This document shows, in pieces, positions 6,460-13,138 of a DNA stretch of 13,138 bases. How positions within the stretch are numbered: the first letter of the stretch is position 1; each line of letters starts with the position of its first letter. Source of the DNA: Desulfobulbus_C sp964551175 (GTDB taxonomy: Bacteria > Desulfobacterota > Desulfobulbia > Desulfobulbales > Desulfobulbaceae); the NCBI GenBank assembly GCA_964551175.1, contig CAZKBZ010000080.1, positions 1-13,138 on the forward strand, written 5' to 3'. A program made the translations under genes and the position numbers. The notes beneath the pieces were generated by a model, which saw nothing but the letters and a program-made list of their open reading frames with translations, made no database searches and had not been told where the DNA came from.

Positions 6460-7249
6460 AACTCCTGTCCCGGTCACTGCCAACGGAAAAGACCTGGGTG
6501 GGGCCGGCCTGGCCGGCAAGTGTTATTTCAAAGCCGATCTCCAGGGGCTGCAGCTCCTGCTGTACCCGGTCCAGGGCTATTTCAGGCAGGTTGTTGGTTT
6601 CGCTGAGGTGGGCCAGGATAACATGTTGCAGTGAGGAATTGACCAGATCGGCTAAAAAACGGGCCGCATCCCCGTTTGCAAGATGGCCCTGATTTGAACG
6701 CACCCGCTGCTTGAGAGGCATGGGATAAGGACCGTCCATGAGCATCTGCGGGTCATGGTTTGCTTCCAGGATCAATGCCTGACATCTGCGGACATGGTGG
6801 GAAATAAGTTTGCTTACCCTGCCGGTATCAGTGCAATATCCGACTGCGGAACCTTCATCTGATATAACAAAACCAACCGGATCCGCTGTATCATGGGAAA
6901 CCCTGAAGGGGTGAATCTCCAGATCTCCCACAACAAAGGATTCACCTGTACCAAACTCATAAGATTTGTACAGCTTTTTTACCCGTGATTCCGAGGCCTG
7001 ATGTGTGCCGAAATTGGCATACACCGGCAGGCTGCAGCGCCTGGACAACACCCCGACTCCGCTGATATGATCCCCATGCTCATGGGTGACCACGATGGCG
7101 GTCAACTCTTCAGGCAAACGGTTGATGAGTGCCAGTCTGCGACGTATCTCTTTCCCGGAAAATCCGGCATCAATCAGAATAGTCGTGGAGCCTGATTCCA
7201 CCAGGGTACAGTTTCCTTTTGAACCGGAACCGAGTACGCAGAATTTCAT
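6452..7249 (-). CDS. Metallo-beta-lactamase fold nuclease, WalJ/YycJ-like
   Basis: A 265-residue cytosolic hydrolase of the YycJ/WalJ branch of the MBL superfamily, whose characterised members act as 5'-3' exonucleases. It opens with the family's MKFCVLGSGSKGNCTLVESG. Two-metal ligands are visible: H56, H58, D60 and H61 (THEHGDHISG), His119 (RVSHDTADPVGF), Asp141 (YCTDTGR), LEANHD at 161-166, NQGHLAN with His189, and His214 in LAHLSETNN. Length is normal. The ribosome site is weak (CGGTAA). It lies downstream of dut, separated by a repeat element, and the two may share a transcript. Which nucleic acid it acts on in this organism is not known. Confidence 0.9.
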   Translation of the reverse strand: MKFCVLGSGSKGNCTLVESGSTTILIDAGFSGKEIRRRLALINRLPEELTAIVVTHEHGDHISGVGVLSRRCSLPVYANFGTHQASESRVKKLYKSYEFGTGESFVVGDLEIHPFRVSHDTADPVGFVISDEGSAVGYCTDTGRVSKLISHHVRRCQALILEANHDPQMLMDGPYPMPLKQRVRSNQGHLANGDAARFLADLVNSSLQHVILAHLSETNNLPEIALDRVQQELQPLEIGFEITLAGQAGPTQVFSVGSDRDRSSG

Positions 7250-7272
7250 AGTTTACCGTTATAGAGATCACT

Positions 7273-7419
7273 TTTGAAACCACGAAATACACGAACCACA
7301 CGAAACTAAAAAAACAAAAATTAGCGTTGGCCAGCAATGATCTCTTCTTCCTTAACGGAAACCAAGTAATCACCCAGCCCGATAAATTTTCGTGTATTTC
7401 GTGTATTTCGTGGTTCAAA
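7273..7419. repeat. 147-base inverted-repeat element with nonamer arms (element B)
   Basis: The left arm (7273-7305) is built of ACCACGAAA, TACACGAAC and CACACGAAA. The right arm (7387-7419) is its reverse complement with TTTTCGTGT, ATTTCGTGT and ATTTCGTGG. CACGAAATACACGAA is shared exactly between the arms. The 81-base core is AT-rich and not obviously coding. Translated, the arms give NHEIHEIHE or FVWFVYFVV, a pattern I recall from spurious small proteins in environmental genomes, which suggests a dispersed repeat. The right arm overlaps the end of dut and supplies its stop codon. Confidence 0.75.
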
Positions 7420-7870
7420 TACCCGTATGACCAAAACCACCGCTGCCCCGTTCGGTTTCATCCAGGCAGTCCGTCAACTTCCAGCTGGCCTGACAAACCG
7501 GGGCAAGAATCATCTGGGCGATACGGTCACCACGGTTGACGGCAAAGGGATCTGGACCAAGATTGATCAGTCCGACCCTGACCTCACCGCGGTAATCAGC
7601 ATCTATTGTACCCGGTGCATTGATAATGGAGATACCGTGCTTCACCGCAAGTCCCGACCTCGGTCGTATCTGGATCTCAAAACCATCCGGAATTGCCACT
7701 CCGAACCCGGTGGGAATCAGCTTGATTTCCCCGGGCTGCAGCACAACCTTTTCAGTTACTGCAGCAGCAACATCCATACCCGCCGCCTGGATGGACTCAT
7801 ACTTCGGCAACGGGAGATCCCGGGATGCCTGCGGATCAAACCAGCAAAACTGCACCACTATCTGCTGCAT
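7415..7870 (-). CDS. dut: Deoxyuridine 5'-triphosphate nucleotidohydrolase (dUTPase)
   Basis: Hydrolyses dUTP to dUMP and diphosphate, keeping uracil out of DNA and supplying the dTMP precursor; homotrimeric, Mg2+-dependent. The 151-residue protein has all five motifs in order: I AAGMDVAA (29-36), II PRSGLA (70-75), III GTIDADYRGEV (87-97) with catalytic Asp90, IV RGDRIAQM (113-120), and V RGSGGFGHTG (141-150), the C-terminal Phe-bearing arm that closes over the active site of a neighbouring subunit. The protein ends one residue after motif V. AGGGG lies 5 bases before the ATG. The pnp terminator upstream implies a separate promoter or read-through; I could not identify a promoter. Confidence 0.96.
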   Translation of the reverse strand: MQQIVVQFCWFDPQASRDLPLPKYESIQAAGMDVAAAVTEKVVLQPGEIKLIPTGFGVAIPDGFEIQIRPRSGLAVKHGISIINAPGTIDADYRGEVRVGLINLGPDPFAVNRGDRIAQMILAPVCQASWKLTDCLDETERGSGGFGHTGI

Positions 7871-7917
7871 ATCAACCCCTGAAATCTTGAACTGTCAGCT
7901 GCAACTGATCATCAGAC

Positions 7918-7957
7918 AAAAAAAAGGCACAGTTGCAGAAAACTGCAGACTGTGCCT
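7918..7957 (-). terminator. Rho-independent terminator of pnp
   Basis: AGGCACAGT (7925-7933) pairs with ACTGTGCCT (7949-7957), with an inner TGCAG/CTGCA stem and one bulged base. On the minus strand the stem ends in a run of eight T (7918-7925). It lies 56 bases after the pnp stop and probably ends the rpsO-pnp transcript. Confidence 0.88.
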
Positions 7958-8013
7958 CCTCAAATCAAACTACGCTTGAGTCCGACCGATTATTAAGCAT
8001 GGTACCCAGCACC

Positions 8014-10101
8014 CTACTCTTCACCCTCTTCCAGAGCAGCCTTACGGCTCAGACGGATGCGGCCGCGGCTGTCGATATCAATGACCTTTACTTTCACGTG
8101 GTCGCCTTCTTTCAAAATATCAGTCACCTTGTTCACCCGGTAATTGGCCAGCTCGGAGATATGAACCATGCCATCGGTACCGGGCAGAATCTGAACAAAG
8201 GCACCAAAATCCTTGATCGTGCGAACCAGGCCGTCATACACCTTGCCGACCTCGGGCATTGCGGTCATCTCCTCAATACGGGCAACAAGACCGGCTGCAT
8301 CCTCATTGGAGTTTGAAAAGATCTTAATCGTGCCGTCGTCTTCCACATCAATTTTGGAATCAAACTCGGCCGTCATCTCACGGATCACTTTTCCACCGGG
8401 GCCGATAATATCGCGGATTTTGTCTGGATGGATCTTGATGGTTACATATTTTGGCGCATGATCGGAAACATCCTGACGCGGGGTACCCAGCGCTTCTTCC
8501 ATCCTGCTCAGAATATGCAGCCTCCCCTTCTTTGCCTGGGCCAGAGCATCGGCCATGATTTCACGGTCAACCCCTTCGATTTTGATGTCCATCTGGAGAG
8601 AGGCGATTCCCTTGCCGGTGCCCACCACCTTGAAATCCATATCACCGAGATGATCCTCATCACCCAGTATATCGGTAAGAACAACAACCTTATCATCTTC
8701 CTTGATAAGCCCCATGGCAATACCGGAAACCGGTGCCTTGATGGGAACACCGGCATCCATCAGGGCCAGACTGGCTCCGCAGACCGTGGCCATGGAGGAT
8801 GAGCCGTTGGACTCCAGCACCTCTGAAACGATCCGCATGGTGTACGGGAATTCCTCGGCAGAGGGCAGAACAGCCTCAATACCGCGCCGGGCCAGGGTGC
8901 CATGACCGATGTCACGACGGCTGGGACCCCGCATGAAGCGAACTTCACCCACGCAGAAAGGCGGAAAGTTATAATGAAGCATGAAACGGCGGTAAACACT
9001 GCCCTCCAATCCCTCCAGGTGCTGCTCATCACGTTCTGAACCAAGGGTGCCCACCACCATGGCCTGGGTTTCACCGCGGGTAAACAGGGCGGAACCATGG
9101 GCACGGGGCAGGATCCCCACTTCACAATCTATGGGGCGGACCTCATCAAAAGCACGCCCGTCAAGACGCTGTCCCTCATGGACAATCCGGCCGCGCATAA
9201 CTGTTTTCTTATACGCAGACAGCAGGTCAAAGACCTCTGCTTCACTCTCGTATGTTTCTTCGTCAAGCTGCTCAAGAACCTCTTGTTTAAGTCTGTCGTA
9301 GCGATCAGCACGCTCCATCTTGTCCGCCGTGGTAACGACTTCCTCCATCCCTTTTGCGGCAGCTTCTTCCACCCTGGCCTTCAGGGTCTCGTTGATTTCA
9401 GGGGGGGTAACTGTACGTTTCTGTTTCCCTACCTCTGCACGAAGAGTATTCTGCAGCTCAATCAGCGGCTGGATTCCCTCATGGGCAAAAAAGATGGCCT
9501 CAAGAACAACATCTTCACCTAACTCACCTGTACGGCCTTCCACCATGACCACGGCGGATTCGGTACCGGCAACCACCAGATTCATTGCTGATTTTTCCAG
9601 CTGGCTGCTGGTGGGATTGAGGATATAATTTCCGTCAATATAGCCAACCCGGGCAGCTGCAACGGGTCCATTCCAGGGGATATCTGAAATAGCCAGTGCA
9701 GTTGAAGCACCGTTCATGGCCAGGATATCCGGATCGATTTCCTGATCGGCAGAGAACACGGTGATGATAATCTGGGTCTCGGACATGTAACCCTTCGGAA
9801 AAAGCGGCCGCAGGGGACGGTCAATAAGACGACAGGTCAGGACCTCTTTTTCAGAAGGGCGACCGATTTCACGGCGGAAATAACTGCCCGGAATACGACC
9901 GGCAGCATACATTCGCTCCTGGTACTCGATGGTCAGGGGCAAAAACCCCATGTCCTTGGATTTTTTTTCTGCTACAGCGGTAACAAGCACCATGGTGTCA
10001 CCACTGGACACAACCACGGAACCACTGGTCTGTTTTGCCAGCTTACCGGTCTCAAAAGCCATGGTGCGGCCGCCGATCTCGGTTTCAATTTTCTTGTACA
10101 T
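8014..10101 (-). CDS. pnp: Polyribonucleotide nucleotidyltransferase (PNPase)
   Basis: Phosphorolytic 3'-5' exoribonuclease and template-independent polymerase, often part of the RNA degradosome. The 695 residues show the full family layout: first RNase PH domain (about 10-145), helical linker (about 235-300), second RNase PH domain (about 305-530) with the acidic catalytic stretch DEDHLGDMDFKV (481-492) and phosphate-site SNGSSSMATVCG (431-442), KH domain with IIGPGGKVIREM (565-576), and C-terminal S1 domain starting GKVYDGLVRTIKDFGAFV (619-636). Length is standard. AAGGAG (10107-10112) is 5 bases before the ATG. It is preceded by a 282-base gap with an rpsO terminator and a structured leader, which suggests autocontrol. 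Confidence 0.98.
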   Translation of the reverse strand: MYKKIETEIGGRTMAFETGKLAKQTSGSVVVSSGDTMVLVTAVAEKKSKDMGFLPLTIEYQERMYAAGRIPGSYFRREIGRPSEKEVLTCRLIDRPLRPLFPKGYMSETQIIITVFSADQEIDPDILAMNGASTALAISDIPWNGPVAAARVGYIDGNYILNPTSSQLEKSAMNLVVAGTESAVVMVEGRTGELGEDVVLEAIFFAHEGIQPLIELQNTLRAEVGKQKRTVTPPEINETLKARVEEAAAKGMEEVVTTADKMERADRYDRLKQEVLEQLDEETYESEAEVFDLLSAYKKTVMRGRIVHEGQRLDGRAFDEVRPIDCEVGILPRAHGSALFTRGETQAMVVGTLGSERDEQHLEGLEGSVYRRFMLHYNFPPFCVGEVRFMRGPSRRDIGHGTLARRGIEAVLPSAEEFPYTMRIVSEVLESNGSSSMATVCGASLALMDAGVPIKAPVSGIAMGLIKEDDKVVVLTDILGDEDHLGDMDFKVVGTGKGIASLQMDIKIEGVDREIMADALAQAKKGRLHILSRMEEALGTPRQDVSDHAPKYVTIKIHPDKIRDIIGPGGKVIREMTAEFDSKIDVEDDGTIKIFSNSNEDAAGLVARIEEMTAMPEVGKVYDGLVRTIKDFGAFVQILPGTDGMVHISELANYRVNKVTDILKEGDHVKVKVIDIDSRGRIRLSRKAALEEGEE

Positions 10102-10123
10102 GCAAACTCCTTTGCGTTCAGCT

Positions 10124-10183
10124 GTCCCGATATCAGCAGTTCTTTCCGGGACGCTTCTTCATTTTCGTCCCGCCAATCGGGAC
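10124..10183 (-). promoter_or_regulatory. Structured pnp leader with four complementary segments
   Basis: Nested perfect stems: outer GTCCCGAT (10124-10131) with ATCGGGAC (10176-10183), inner CGGGACG (10147-10153) with CGTCCCG (10166-10172). Because all four segments share the same GTCCCG/CGGGAC core, they can also pair as two side-by-side hairpins (10124-10129 with 10147-10152, and 10167-10172 with 10178-10183). The structure ends 11 bases upstream of the pnp ribosome site. In E. coli a double-stranded pnp leader is cut by RNase III and used for autoregulation; an equivalent role here is inference. Confidence 0.55.
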
Positions 10184-10320
10184 TTTTTCATTTTTGTCTA
10201 TTCCTTTCCGCCTTGCTGACCTTCAACTCAACGCCTGCTGGTGCATTCCAGCCGTCCGGATGCAAATCCGAACACAGTCATCTGCGCAAAACCAGACTCT
10301 TTTTTTTCGGCAAATTCCGA

Positions 10321-10360
10321 AAAATAAAACCCGGCAGCCCGCATAATCGCCGACTGCCGG
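10321..10360 (-). terminator. Terminator or partial terminator after rpsO
   Basis: CCGGCAG (10331-10337) pairs with CTGCCGG (10354-10360) across a 16-base loop. On the minus strand the stem is followed by GTTTTATTTTT. It begins 23 bases after the rpsO stop. Just beyond it lies a second inverted repeat, TTTTTCGG/CCGAAAAA (10303-10324). Read-through into pnp is likely partial. Confidence 0.65.
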
Positions 10361-10383
10361 ACAGGGTATTCTTTTCCAGCTAT

Positions 10384-10653
10384 CTACTTACGGATACCGA
10401 GTTCCTGGATAAGGCTCCGGTAACGGTTAATATCTTTTTTCTTTAAATATCTCAACAAACTACGTCGCTGACCTACCATTTTCAACAGACCACGCCTGGA
10501 GTGATGGTCCTTGGCATGGGCCTTGAAATGATCCGTAAGATAGCGAATCCGATCGGAGAGCAGAGCAATCTGCACTTCCGGTGAACCGGTGTCGCCTTGA
10601 TGGGTCGCGTACTTCTCAATAATCTCTTTTTTTGCTGCTGTTGTCTGTGCCAT
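10384..10653 (-). CDS. rpsO: 30S ribosomal protein uS15
   Basis: The 89-residue primary binder of 16S rRNA helices 20-22, needed for platform assembly. It starts MAQTTAAKKEIIEKYATHQG and contains the hallmark DTGSPEVQIALLSDRI, the LTDHFKAHAKDHHSRRGLL rRNA-binding loop and C-terminal LLRYLKKKDINRYRSLIQEL. The length is exactly that of the family. An in-frame upstream GTG would give 132 residues, but only the ATG at 10651-10653, 4-5 bases after GGAGGTG (10658-10664), matches homologues. It has a long structured leader, and pnp follows, the conserved rpsO-pnp order. Confidence 0.97.
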   Translation of the reverse strand: MAQTTAAKKEIIEKYATHQGDTGSPEVQIALLSDRIRYLTDHFKAHAKDHHSRRGLLKMVGQRRSLLRYLKKKDINRYRSLIQELGIRK

Positions 10654-10739
10654 TATGCACCTCCAAAAATGTTGTCCTTCTGCTGCCGGCAAAGCCTTTA
10701 AAAAAGCCCTCAGCCTCACCGGAGTCTGGATACACATTG

Positions 10740-10818
10740 CCCCTTTGTTCCGTACCAGAGGGGTGATACGGGGAACAATCACGACAGTTGCCGATCAGCA
10801 CAAAACAAACCGGCAACT
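10740..10818 (-). promoter_or_regulatory. Structured rpsO leader: hairpin followed by pseudoknot-like fold
   Basis: Reading the minus strand, AGTTGCCG and CGGCAACT (10811-10818 and 10786-10793) make an 8-base hairpin. Next, TTGTTCC-CC-CGTA-type arm 10767-10778 pairs with TACGGAACAA (10745-10754) with a two-base bulge. The loop carries CCCCT (10759-10763), complementary to AGGGG (10740-10744) immediately after the stem, which is the layout of an H-type pseudoknot. It lies about 87 bases upstream of the rpsO ATG. S15 autoregulates through leader structures in several bacteria, including a pseudoknot in E. coli; the assignment here is inference. Confidence 0.5.
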
Positions 10819-10839
10819 ATTATTTTTCATCAAAATCAA

Positions 10840-10905
10840 TCAGGTATCTTATTTCCGCGTACAATGACTGAATGAGATACCATATATCTTATACCTTATA
10901 CCTGA
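10840..10905. repeat. Heptamer repeat element after truB (element C)
   Basis: The segment 10874-10901 divides into GAGATAC, CATATAT, CTTATAC and CTTATAC, so the right end reads TACCTTA-TACCTGA in another phase. TCAGGTAT (10840-10847) and ATACCTGA (10898-10905) are perfect inverted ends; GGTATCTT/GAGATACC offers a second pairing. It begins 5 bases after the truB stop on the minus strand. The unit matches the tandem array at the right edge of the window. Confidence 0.55.
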
Positions 10906-10910
10906 AAAAT

Positions 10911-11666
10911 TTAACACCTCTCAAGCGCCTGCTCGACTGTAATCATACCGTCCAATAGAGCAGACAAACCATTATCCCCGGCAAACAGCCGGGTTCCGGG
11001 TATGGCACCCGTTACGGAAAAACCGCCGCTGCTGATACGTCGCAACTGCAGCAGACAGGCTCCACAGCCGATCACATTGCCGATATCTGCAGCCAGCACC
11101 CTGATATAGGTACCGCGGCTGCAGGTGACGGTGATGGCAAGCCGAGCCGTTTTACGGTCATAGCCATTTACTTCCAGGCTGTAGATTTCAACCGGCTTGG
11201 GATCCTTATGTATCATTATGCCCTGGCGTGCATAGTGATACAAAGGTTTTCCCTTGTGTTTTGCCGCTGAATATGGCGGGGGAGCCTGCATCTGCGGCCC
11301 GGTAAACTCCTGCAGCAACAAGCTGAGTTCCTGTCCTGTCAATTCCGGCACAGGCCGCTCAGCTGTCACAGCTCCCTCCGGATCCAGAGTTTCCGTTTCA
11401 ATACCGAGCTGCAGCAGTGCCTGGTAGGTCTTCCGTCCTGCCATGAACCTGTCGATATGACGGGTTGCCGGTCTGCCGGCACAGATAACCAGCAAACCGG
11501 TGGCAAAGGGATCCAGGGTACCGGCATGGCCCACCTTTTTGATACCCAGCAACCAGCGTACCTTTTTCACCACGGCAAAAGAACTCATGCCCGTGGGCTT
11601 GTCAATACAAAAAACCCCGGCTGACAACTCCTGCCCGTCCACCATAACAGGTGTTCGTTTCCCCAT
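10911..11666 (-). CDS. truB: tRNA pseudouridine(55) synthase
   Basis: Makes pseudouridine at U55 in the T-loop of nearly all tRNAs. The 251 residues carry the TruB motifs: VFCIDKPTGMSSF (18-30), catalytic KVGHAGTLDPFATGLL (44-59) with Asp52, PPPYSAAKHKGKPLYHYAR (129-147), and the RNA-binding SRGTYIRVLAADIG (183-196). E. coli TruB has about 60 more residues forming a C-terminal PUA-like domain; this protein ends where that would begin, a short form seen in other lineages. The start is 3 bases after the nrnA stop, so translation is probably coupled; the ribosome site is weak. Confidence 0.95.
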   Translation of the reverse strand: MGKRTPVMVDGQELSAGVFCIDKPTGMSSFAVVKKVRWLLGIKKVGHAGTLDPFATGLLVICAGRPATRHIDRFMAGRKTYQALLQLGIETETLDPEGAVTAERPVPELTGQELSLLLQEFTGPQMQAPPPYSAAKHKGKPLYHYARQGIMIHKDPKPVEIYSLEVNGYDRKTARLAITVTCSRGTYIRVLAADIGNVIGCGACLLQLRRISSGGFSVTGAIPGTRLFAGDNGLSALLDGMITVEQALERC

Positions 11667-11669
11667 CCG

Positions 11670-12668
11670 TCAGCTGTCAAGTGCCTGTTCAAGCACGGGC
11701 AGCAACCGTTCAAGCACCTGCTGCATGCTTCTGCCTGCCATACGAAAGCCCGCCGCATTTCGATGGCCACCTCCCCCGAACTCTGCAGCCACAGCAGCTA
11801 CATCACAGTCACCTTTGGCACGCAGGCTGACGGAAACAACTGATTTCTGCTCGTCACTTTCCTTTAAGAAAACCGCAACCCGCACATCGGCAACCGAACG
11901 GGGCAGGTTAATAAATCCCTCCGAGTCTTCAAGCGTGGTGCCGGTGGCATGAAGCATTTCCCGGGAAATCCGGATTACTCCAATACGGTTGTCAAAAAAA
12001 GATTCCAGGGTAGCTAGCACACGCTGCATCAGCTGTAGACGGCCAAACGATGCATTATCGTGCAGATGACCTGCAATAACGGCAGGCTGCACACCACAGG
12101 CCACCAACTTGCCGGCAACTGCAAAGGTATGTTCACTTGTGGAATCATACTGGAACGATCCGGTATCAGTGACAATAGCGGTATACAGACAGTCTGCAGC
12201 CTCCCTGGATATATGCGCCCCCAGCTCCACGGCCAGGTCATGGATCATTTCACCGGTTGATGAGCGATGCGGTTCAATCCAGGTCAGATCTCCAAAGCCG
12301 CTGTTGCCCTGGTGGTGATCTATGACCAGAAAAGGATGTATCGTCTGCAGATCAGGACCGCTCTTGCCCAGCCGCTCAAGGTCTCCGCAGTCCAGGCTGA
12401 TCCCCATGATATCTTCACCGCATTCACGGACAAAACCAAACACCCGGGCAAGGTCTGTCTCCACCCGACTGTAGCGGGGCAGAAAACTGTACAAACCGGA
12501 AACCGGTTCCTCAAGATAGCAGACAACCCGTTTACCCATTCCTTCCAGGATATAGGCAAACCCCAGCAGAGATCCCAATGCATCACCATCGGGCCGGATA
12601 TGCGTGGCCAGCACGATGTTGCCTGCAGCAGAAACAGCCTGGGCTACCTGGTTACTCTTCGTGATCAT
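11670..12668 (-). CDS. nrnA: DHH/DHHA1 phosphoesterase, bifunctional nano-RNase / pAp phosphatase (NrnA)
   Basis: Family members degrade 2-5 nt RNA fragments to mononucleotides and dephosphorylate pAp, replacing Orn and CysQ. The 332 residues have the DHH domain: THIRPDGDALGS (22-33) with metal ligands His23, Asp27 and Asp29, LDCGD (92-96) with Asp93, VIDHHQGN (115-122) and TDTGSFQYDST (167-177). The C-terminal DHHA1 domain has the substrate-binding GGGGHRNAAG (298-307). I chose ATG 12666-12668, which overlaps the rbfA end by 17 bases and has AAGG five bases upstream; an upstream ATG at 12740 would add 24 residues without homology. The position between rbfA and truB is the conserved one. Confidence 0.94.
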   Translation of the reverse strand: MITKSNQVAQAVSAAGNIVLATHIRPDGDALGSLLGFAYILEGMGKRVVCYLEEPVSGLYSFLPRYSRVETDLARVFGFVRECGEDIMGISLDCGDLERLGKSGPDLQTIHPFLVIDHHQGNSGFGDLTWIEPHRSSTGEMIHDLAVELGAHISREAADCLYTAIVTDTGSFQYDSTSEHTFAVAGKLVACGVQPAVIAGHLHDNASFGRLQLMQRVLATLESFFDNRIGVIRISREMLHATGTTLEDSEGFINLPRSVADVRVAVFLKESDEQKSVVSVSLRAKGDCDVAAVAAEFGGGGHRNAAGFRMAGRSMQQVLERLLPVLEQALDS

Positions 12669-13053
12669 CAGCCTTTCGTTCCTGGTTGATCCGGGCAAAA
12701 AGCTTGTCCAGCCGCTCGATCTCCTCGTTCTGCTGATCATAAAAAAAGACCAGCTCAGGGGTATATCTCAGATTCATTGTCCTGGCCAGATGCGAGCGGA
12801 AAAAGCCCCGGGCCCGCTCCATTCCCTTCAGCGCCACGGACGGACTGCTCCCCTTTGCCACCAGAAAATAGATTTTGGCCCGTTTCAGATCCGGTGACAT
12901 CTGCACTTTGGAGATAGTCACCTGGGAAATCCTGACATCACGTACCTTCTGCAGCAGCAGCAACGACAGCTCATGCTGAATCGCCTCCGCCACCCGCTGA
13001 GGCCGTGAGCTTTTCGGGCGCCCTAATCCGGGCAGGGTAAAATCAAAATCCAT
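12652..13053 (-). CDS. rbfA: 30S ribosome-binding factor A
   Basis: A 133-residue late 30S assembly factor with a type II KH-like fold that acts at 16S helix 1 and in cold adaptation. Recognised by the N-terminal RPQRVAEAIQHELSLLLLQK, then VRDVRISQVTISKVQMSPDL, the KRAKIYFLVAKG strand, ARGFFRSHLARTMNLRYTPE and LVFFYDQQNEEIERLDKL. The length is usual. The start is by homology; the nearest ribosome-like site (AGGA) is far upstream, so initiation may depend on upstream translation. Only 85 bases upstream are visible, and these include a tandem heptamer array; infB probably follows beyond the edge. Confidence 0.95.
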   Translation of the reverse strand: MDFDFTLPGLGRPKSSRPQRVAEAIQHELSLLLLQKVRDVRISQVTISKVQMSPDLKRAKIYFLVAKGSSPSVALKGMERARGFFRSHLARTMNLRYTPELVFFYDQQNEEIERLDKLFARINQERKADDHEE

Positions 13054-13103
13054 ATCTTTTGAGCTTTGTATTCCTGCTGCAGATTTCAGTGTTCCGGTTT
13101 CAA

Positions 13104-13138
13104 CACCTGATACCTGATACCTGATACCTGATACCTGA
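13104..13138. repeat. Tandem heptamer array at the window edge (element D)
   Basis: CACCTGA followed by four exact copies of TACCTGA fills 13104-13138 and is cut by the edge, so the full copy number is unknown. It lies 50 bases upstream of rbfA, in the probable infB-rbfA gap. The unit is the same as in element C next to truB. Confidence 0.9.

Noticed and set aside
7170..7418. 82-codon minus-strand frame beginning MNHEIHEIHE
   Set aside because: Its distinctive sequence is just the translated nonamer repeat of element B, and its end overlaps the nuclease gene in another frame. It is not a credible protein.
7905..7915. Palindrome CTGATCATCAG upstream of dut
   Set aside because: Perfect but short, and without a recognisable promoter around it; not enough to call an operator.
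10654..10782. In-frame 43-codon N-terminal extension of rpsO
   Set aside because: uS15 is invariably close to 89 residues, and the internal ATG has a strong ribosome site; the extension is the structured leader.
12669..12740. Upstream ATG extension of nrnA
   Set aside because: It would add 24 residues lying fully inside rbfA with no family similarity; the ATG at 12666-12668 has a ribosome site and matches the domain start.
1..13138. CRISPR array, prophage, toxin-antitoxin or defence island
   Set aside because: I found no direct repeats with unique spacers, no integrase beyond the Xer-type housekeeping recombinase, and no phage or defence genes; the genes are core metabolism and translation.

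Overview
The window reads as a conserved chromosomal segment of a Gram-negative bacterium. It is most likely a Desulfobacterota (Deltaproteobacteria) member near the Desulfobulbales. I base this on the run rbfA-nrnA-truB-rpsO-pnp-dut, a long-form (class II) ketol-acid reductoisomerase, an SQR-like flavoprotein paired with a DUF1641 protein, and an outer-membrane phospholipase A. The organism call is inference from gene content; no marker was searched. There are no tRNA or rRNA genes, no CRISPR array, and no insertion sequence with a transposase.

Layout. Positions 1-1382 (minus) hold most of ilvC, which runs off the left edge. A 229-base divergent gap follows, with a strong promoter for rpsU (plus) and a hairpin built from degenerate 7-base repeats. 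rpsU ends in a terminator that runs straight into the reading frame of a Xer-type tyrosine recombinase (plus), which has no ATG, GTG or TTG at the expected start. From 2892 to the right edge every gene is on the minus strand. Read in the direction of transcription these are rbfA, nrnA, truB, rpsO, pnp, dut, a WalJ/YycJ-like metallo-beta-lactamase-fold nuclease, pldA, the SQR-like oxidoreductase and the DUF1641 protein.

How the genes work together. rbfA (30S maturation), nrnA (nano-RNA and pAp turnover), truB (tRNA U55 pseudouridine), rpsO (S15) and pnp (PNPase) form the classical translation and RNA-turnover cluster; nusA and infB probably lie beyond the right edge. rbfA, nrnA and truB are tightly packed (17-base overlap, then a 3-base gap). 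rpsO and pnp each have a leader of more than 250 bases with striking secondary structure, which suggests autoregulation like that known for both genes in E. coli, but with different folds. dut and the nuclease gene follow a strong pnp terminator. pldA ends in a very long hairpin terminator. The SQR-like gene then has its own promoter with tandem direct repeats in the spacer and is coupled to DUF1641.

The least explained material is intergenic. At least four short elements consist of 7- or 9-base tandem units, three of them arranged as inverted arms around a spacer. They lie at 1429-1477, 7273-7419, 10840-10905 and 13104-13138. I found no clearly new multi-gene system. The items most worth following are the non-canonical start of the recombinase, the rpsO pseudoknot-like leader, the four-segment pnp leader and this repeat family.
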